Assembly: GCA_024636575.1 (NCBI GenBank) | Contig: JAGXGU010000054.1 | Span: 1-5,605, forward strand | Reading direction: 5' to 3' | Origin: Altererythrobacter sp. | GTDB lineage: Bacteria > Pseudomonadota > Alphaproteobacteria > Sphingomonadales > Sphingomonadaceae | DNA: 5,605 nt | Shown: piece by piece, positions 1 through 5,605 of the stretch | Layout: the number at the start of each line of letters is the position of its first letter | Numbering within the stretch: position 1 is the stretch's first letter | The notes under the pieces: generated by a model | The model's database searches: none | Told to the model about the DNA's origin: nothing | What the model saw: only the letters and a program-made list of their open reading frames with translations | Program-made: the position numbers and the translations under genes

Positions 1-2600
<2,600 letters not shown>

Positions 2601-2605
2601 TTAAG

Positions 2606-2608
2606 CTC
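2606..2608 (-). promoter_or_regulatory. Weak ribosome-binding site for the C-terminal MetH gene
   Basis: On the minus strand the bases before the ATG at 2600 read TTGAGCTTAA. The only Shine-Dalgarno-like core is GAG, 5 nt from the start codon. It lies just beyond the outer end of the palindromic repeat, which occupies the upstream leader. The start itself is supported because the recognisable MetH pterin domain begins at residue 13-14. Confidence 0.4.
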
Positions 2609-2612
2609 AATT

Positions 2613-2692
2613 CGTCATCCCAGCGGAGCGTGGGATCGTTTTCAATATGGGCGCGCTGTCGGAGGGCGATCCCAGCGTTCGCTGGGATGACG
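2613..2692. repeat. Palindromic intergenic repeat (two 26-bp inverted arms, 28-bp core)
   Basis: The left arm is 2613-2638 and the right arm is 2667-2692. As reverse complements they agree at 22 of 26 positions. The outer 13 bp (CGTCATCCCAGCG at 2613-2625 and its complement at 2680-2692) and the inner 8 bp (TGGGATCG at 2631-2638 and its complement at 2667-2674) are perfect; the four mismatches fall between. Each arm is itself a hairpin. The right arm folds perfectly (ATCCCAGCG at 2669-2677, TT loop, CGCTGGGAT at 2680-2688). The left arm is degenerate, with a 6-bp stem. It fills most of the 99-bp gap between the two methionine synthase genes, the only real gap in the window. From memory, elements with CGTCATCCCAGCG-type ends are dispersed in sphingomonad genomes; copy number here is unknown. 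It carries no transposase, so it could be a REP-like sequence or a small non-autonomous element. Confidence 0.8.
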
Positions 2693-2699
2693 GGCTGCG

Positions 2700-3755
2700 T
2701 CATGCCGCCATCGTAAAAGGTTCGAGGCCCGCGAGCCGCGTCACAATTGGCGGCACCGGCGCACTGCGCGGTTCCAGCCCGGCAACAGCCTTCACCATGG
2801 CAGCGATGTGTTCCGGCGTCGAACCGCAGCAGCCGCCGAGGATGTTGACCTGCCCATTCACCGCCCATTCGCGCACCAGCGCGGCGGTGGTTTCCGGTTC
2901 CTCGTCATATTCGCCCAGTTCATTGGGCAGGCCGGCGTTGGGATAGGCCATCAGCAGCGTATCGGCGATCTTGCTGAGCAGCTGTATATGCGGGCGTAAT
3001 TGCTCCGCGCCGAAACTGCAATTGAGGCCGATGGTGACCGGATTGGCATGGCGCACCGCGTGCCAGAACGCTTCCACCGTATGGCCCGACAGATTGCGCC
3101 CCGAAAGGTCGGTCAGCGTCATGGACAGCATGATCGGCACATCGCGTCCCAGTTCCTGCGCCAGCCTGCGGACTGCGAAAATTCCAGCCTTGGCGTTGAG
3201 CGTGTCGAAAATGGTTTCGATCAGGATGAAGTCCACCCCGCCCTCGACCAAGGCGGCCGCCTGCTCGTGATAGACATCAACCAGATAATCGAAGGTAATC
3301 TCGCGGTAGCCGGGATCTTCCACATCAGGACTGAGCGACAGGGTCTTGTTGGTCGGACCGATCGCCCCGGCGACAAAGCGCGGGCGGCCGTCTCGGCGCG
3401 CAAAGTCATCGGCCAGGGTGCGGGCGATCCTTGCGGAGGCGACATTGATATCCCTCACCAGCGCCTCCGCCGCATAATCGGCCTGACTGATCACATTGGC
3501 GGAGAAGGTATTAGTCGAAATGACATCCGATCCCGCCTCCAGATAGGCGCGGGTAATGTCCTCGATCACATCCGGGCGGGTCAGCGCCAGAATATCGTTA
3601 TTGCCCTTCTGGTCGGCGGCCAGCCCCAGATCGCCGGCATAATCGGCTTCCGACAATTTCCGGCTCTGGATCTGGGTGCCGAACGCGCCGTCGAAAATCA
3701 GCACACGCCTGGCCGCTTCGGCATTGAGCCGATCACGGGCTGTAGAGGGGGTCAT
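2700..3755 (-). CDS. metH: Methionine synthase homocysteine-binding subunit (separate N-terminal MetH domain)
   Basis: This 351-residue protein matches the first domain of E. coli MetH (about residues 1-350) and ends in the linker to the pterin domain. It binds homocysteine through zinc and accepts the methyl group from methylcobalamin. The zinc ligands are visible as Cys246 (IGLNCSFGAEQ) and Cys309-Cys310 (NILGGCCGSTPEH), one residue off the E. coli positions 247, 310 and 311. Other signatures are LIFDGAFGTQIQ near the N-terminus, STNTFSAN, AGAIGPTNKTLSLSPDV, IETIFDTLNAKA and AYPNAGLPNELGEYDE. The C-terminus reads TRLAGLEPFTMAA, which in a full-length MetH would run straight on into the pterin domain. 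The chosen ATG (3755-3753) overlaps the metF stop as ATGA, has a GGAGA ribosome-binding site 6 nt upstream, and gives E. coli-like numbering. The frame stays open upstream to 3872, but that part would lie inside metF and has no family similarity. Alone it lacks folate and cobalamin domains, so it should work with the product encoded at 2600-1. Databases may name it homocysteine S-methyltransferase family protein. Confidence 0.95.
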   Translation of the reverse strand: MTPSTARDRLNAEAARRVLIFDGAFGTQIQSRKLSEADYAGDLGLAADQKGNNDILALTRPDVIEDITRAYLEAGSDVISTNTFSANVISQADYAAEALVRDINVASARIARTLADDFARRDGRPRFVAGAIGPTNKTLSLSPDVEDPGYREITFDYLVDVYHEQAAALVEGGVDFILIETIFDTLNAKAGIFAVRRLAQELGRDVPIMLSMTLTDLSGRNLSGHTVEAFWHAVRHANPVTIGLNCSFGAEQLRPHIQLLSKIADTLLMAYPNAGLPNELGEYDEEPETTAALVREWAVNGQVNILGGCCGSTPEHIAAMVKAVAGLEPRSAPVPPIVTRLAGLEPFTMAA

Positions 3756-4699
3756 TGTGCGTCTCCGTGCGGCCGCATCCCGAGCATATGGCAGATCGCA
3801 TAGGCCAGGTCGGCGCGGTTCAGGGTGTAGAAGTGGAACTGGCGGATGCCGCCGGCATACAGGCGGCGGCACAATTCCGCCGAAACGGTCGCCGCGACCA
3901 GCTGGCGCGCGGCGGGGCGTTCATCCAGCCCTTCGAACAATCCATCCATCCAACCGGGAATTTCCGCGCCGCAGGCCCCCGCGAATTTGCGCGCCTTCGC
4001 CACATTGGTCACCGGCAGGATACCGGGCAGCACCGGGGCGGTGATACCCTTGGCTGCCAATTTGTCCTGAAACCGGAAGAAGGTTTCCGGCGCGAAGAAG
4101 AATTGCGAAATGGCGCGGGTCGCGCCTGCATCCAGCTTGCGCTTCAGATTGTCGATGTCGCTGTCGGGACACGACGCATCGGGATGGGTTTCGGGATAGG
4201 CGGCAACCGAAATTTCGAAATCGGCGATCTGTTTCAGGCCTGCGACCAGATCCGCCGCGCTGGCATAGCCATCAGGATGCGGCACGAAGGGCGCGCCCGG
4301 CTGGCCCGCATCGCCGCGCAGCGCGACGATATGGCGCACACCGGCTTCCCAGTAATGTTCCGCCACTTCGCGGATTTCCGCCTTGGTTGCATCCACGCAG
4401 GTCAGATGCGCCGCGGCGGGCAGGTGCGCTTCGGCAATAATCCGGGCAACGGTATTATGCGTGCGTTCCCGCGTCGATCCTCCTGCGCCATAAGTGACGG
4501 ACACGAAAGCGGGGTTGAGCGGCTTTAGCTGCTGGACCGAATCCCACAGGATCGCTTCCATCTTTTCCGTCTTGGGCGGGAAGAATTCGAAGGATGCGGC
4601 AATGTCGCCCGGCAGCGATGCGAACAGCGGCGTGTCCACGGCGGTGCGGGCTTCCTGCACCGGATCGAGGGGCTGGACTGGATCGGGGGAGGATCTCAT
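3752..4699 (-). CDS. metF: Methylenetetrahydrofolate reductase (5,10-methylene-THF to 5-methyl-THF)
   Basis: This 315-residue cytosolic flavoenzyme makes 5-methyltetrahydrofolate, the methyl donor for the methionine synthase encoded next. It is a single TIM-barrel domain close to the length of bacterial MetF, with no eukaryotic regulatory extension. Visible family signatures are FEFFPPKT (Glu38, equivalent to catalytic Glu28 of E. coli MetF), FVSVTYGAGGSTRERTH, HLTCVDAT, HIVALRGD (Asp130, equivalent to FAD-contacting Asp120), ISVAAYPETHP, NLKRKLDAGA, AISQFFF, LPGILPVTN and the C-terminal FHFYTLNRADLAYAIC. The ATG at 4699-4697 is the likely start: a GAAGG Shine-Dalgarno sequence lies 7 nt upstream (4711-4707, inside the preceding gene), and the next Met (residue 47) would remove the catalytic Glu. 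About 10 residues more than E. coli MetF precede the FEFFPP motif. Both ends overlap neighbours by 4 bp (ATGA), so it sits inside a tightly packed operon. All key residues I can recognise are present. Confidence 0.97.
   Translation of the reverse strand: MRSSPDPVQPLDPVQEARTAVDTPLFASLPGDIAASFEFFPPKTEKMEAILWDSVQQLKPLNPAFVSVTYGAGGSTRERTHNTVARIIAEAHLPAAAHLTCVDATKAEIREVAEHYWEAGVRHIVALRGDAGQPGAPFVPHPDGYASAADLVAGLKQIADFEISVAAYPETHPDASCPDSDIDNLKRKLDAGATRAISQFFFAPETFFRFQDKLAAKGITAPVLPGILPVTNVAKARKFAGACGAEIPGWMDGLFEGLDERPAARQLVAATVSAELCRRLYAGGIRQFHFYTLNRADLAYAICHMLGMRPHGDAQ
3762..3766 (-). promoter_or_regulatory. Ribosome-binding site deciding the start of the homocysteine-domain MetH gene
   Basis: GGAGA is read on the minus strand, 6 nt before the ATG at 3755-3753. 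It lies inside the last codons of metF. Together with the ATGA overlap it supports this start over the in-frame upstream ATG at 3872. Confidence 0.6.
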
Positions 4700-5605
4700 C
4701 GGACGGCCTTCTTTCCTGATACTTGCAATCCAGGTGCGCCGCTGCGTTCTCCCAACCAGATTTTGACGACCAGTTCTCCGCCCGGAAGCGAGATCGGTGC
4801 CGCGCTGTCGTAGCCTGCATCGCGCAGCATTCCGGCCATGGCTTCGTCGGTGAAGCCGAGCCGCGCATGGGCGTAGCGATCACGCAAATCTTCGCGTCCG
4901 TGACTGGCGAAATCGATAATCGCGATCCGCCCACCGGGCTTGGTGACGCGCGCCGCCTCTGCCAGCGCCGCCGCCGGATCCTGCGCGAAATGCAGCACCT
5001 GATGCAGCAATACCGTATCGAACCGGTGCGCGGCAAAGGGCAAATTGGCGAAGTCGCCTTGCACCAACTCGACCCCGCCAGCGGGCAGATGCTGCAATTT
5101 GGCCCGCGCCACGCGCAGCATGTCGAGGCTTTTGTCCAGCGCCACGATAGACGCCGCCCGCGGGGCAAACAGTTCCGCCATCCGGCCCGTACCGGTGCCG
5201 ATATCGAGCACATTGCCAAGCGAAGTCTCGCCTAGTGCGGCCTGTAGCTGTTCTTCGACTTGCCGGTCCGGGCTGTGAAGGCTGCGCAATTGATCCCAAT
5301 CCTGCGCATGGGCAGCAAAGTAATGGGCAGCACTTTCATCGCGCGAGGCACGGATGGAGGCAAGTTGGCGACGATCCTCCTCGCATGTGGCGGAAAATTG
5401 CTTGTCGTCCTGCTCGGCGCAGGCCAGCAGATCCGCCACAGCCTCGAGGGTCGGGCTGCCCGGCTTGCCAGGCGCGCGCAGAAACACCCAGCTACCCTCG
5501 CGGTGGCGCTCCGCCAGTCCGGCATCGCACAATATTCCGATGTGCCGGGAAACGCGCGGCTGGCTCTGTCCCAGAACCTGGGCGAGTTCGCCGACTGCCA
5601 GTTCC
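4696..5605 (-). CDS. ArsR-family transcriptional regulator fused to a SAM-dependent methyltransferase (partial, N-terminus outside window)
   Basis: The frame is open from the right edge to a TGA at 4698-4696, giving 302 visible residues. The first ~45 form the end of a winged helix-turn-helix of the ArsR/SmtB type: ELAVGELAQVLGQSQPRVSR, with a likely recognition helix around SQPRVSRHIGIL and a wing around ERHREGSWVFLR. After a helical linker comes a class I methyltransferase fold. Its SAM-binding motif I is VLDIGTGTG (5211-5185), followed by an acidic VALD strand end, GDFANLPF, and the motif III-like TKPGGRIAIIDF. Family members start about 25 residues earlier (ALADPTRLR-like helix), so only a short N-terminal part should be missing. 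The last codon overlaps the metF start by 4 bp (ATGA). A role in controlling methionine or SAM metabolism is inferred from position. ArsR-family methionine regulators (SahR, SamR) have been reported in Proteobacteria, but I cannot assign this protein to either. No ArsR metal-binding cysteine motif is evident in the visible DNA-binding part. It could instead act mainly as a methyltransferase of unknown substrate. Confidence 0.9.
   Translation of the reverse strand, partial: ELAVGELAQVLGQSQPRVSRHIGILCDAGLAERHREGSWVFLRAPGKPGSPTLEAVADLLACAEQDDKQFSATCEEDRRQLASIRASRDESAAHYFAAHAQDWDQLRSLHSPDRQVEEQLQAALGETSLGNVLDIGTGTGRMAELFAPRAASIVALDKSLDMLRVARAKLQHLPAGGVELVQGDFANLPFAAHRFDTVLLHQVLHFAQDPAAALAEAARVTKPGGRIAIIDFASHGREDLRDRYAHARLGFTDEAMAGMLRDAGYDSAAPISLPGGELVVKIWLGERSGAPGLQVSGKKAVR

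Noticed and set aside
2669..2688. Perfect 9-bp hairpin as a rho-independent terminator
   Set aside because: No run of T follows the stem on the minus strand, and a terminator between two parts of one enzyme would be hard to explain. The hairpin is better seen as one arm of the repeat.
2601..2699. SAM or cobalamin riboswitch before the C-terminal MetH gene
   Set aside because: The gap is only 99 bp, mostly a two-fold symmetric repeat, and I see no B12-box or SAM-riboswitch core in it.
3753..3872. Upstream in-frame ATG at 3872 for the homocysteine-domain gene
   Set aside because: It would add 39 residues lying inside metF with no similarity to MetH. The ATG at 3755 has a Shine-Dalgarno sequence and gives residue numbers within one of E. 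coli MetH.
3000..4528. Plus-strand open frames at 3000-3803 and 3755-4528
   Set aside because: They are antisense to the MetH homocysteine domain and metF, both of which are identified by catalytic and zinc-binding residues.
4723..5235. Plus-strand open frame of 170 codons
   Set aside because: It is antisense to the methyltransferase domain, whose SAM-binding motif is unambiguous; no coding signature of its own.
4696..5532. TTG at 5532 as the start of the methyltransferase gene
   Set aside because: The same frame continues upstream with a convincing ArsR helix-turn-helix to the window edge, so the TTG is an internal Leu codon.

Overview
This window is a GC-rich, gene-dense piece of an alphaproteobacterial chromosome. 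The split cobalamin-dependent methionine synthase, the ArsR-methyltransferase fusion gene next to metF, and a palindromic intergenic repeat of a kind I associate with sphingomonads together suggest Sphingomonadales (Erythrobacteraceae or Sphingomonadaceae-like). That placement is inferred from gene style, not from a marker gene. All real genes lie on the minus strand and read from right to left. Every long plus-strand reading frame is a high-GC shadow.

Layout in order of transcription: (1) 5605-4696, an ArsR-family DNA-binding domain fused to a class I SAM-dependent methyltransferase, with its N-terminus beyond the right edge. (2) 4699-3752, metF, methylenetetrahydrofolate reductase. (3) 3755-2700, the zinc-dependent homocysteine-binding domain of methionine synthase as a separate 351-residue protein. 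(4) A 99-bp gap (2601-2699) holding a palindromic repeat with two 26-bp inverted arms. (5) 2600 to the left edge, the rest of methionine synthase: pterin-binding, cobalamin cap, cobalamin-binding and SAM-binding reactivation domains. About 866 residues are visible and probably only the last few are missing.

Functionally this is a methionine-synthesis operon. MetF makes 5-methyltetrahydrofolate. The two MetH pieces together move the methyl group from methyl-folate through cob(I)alamin to homocysteine. The first gene is a plausible regulator that could sense SAM or SAH, but this is inferred. The first two junctions are 4-bp ATGA overlaps, which suggests translational coupling. The junction between the two MetH genes is the exception: they are separated by the repeat.

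I see no RNA gene, CRISPR array, complete mobile element or clear new system. The points most worth a second look are the repeat exactly at the MetH split and the fused regulator-methyltransferase at the head of the visible operon.
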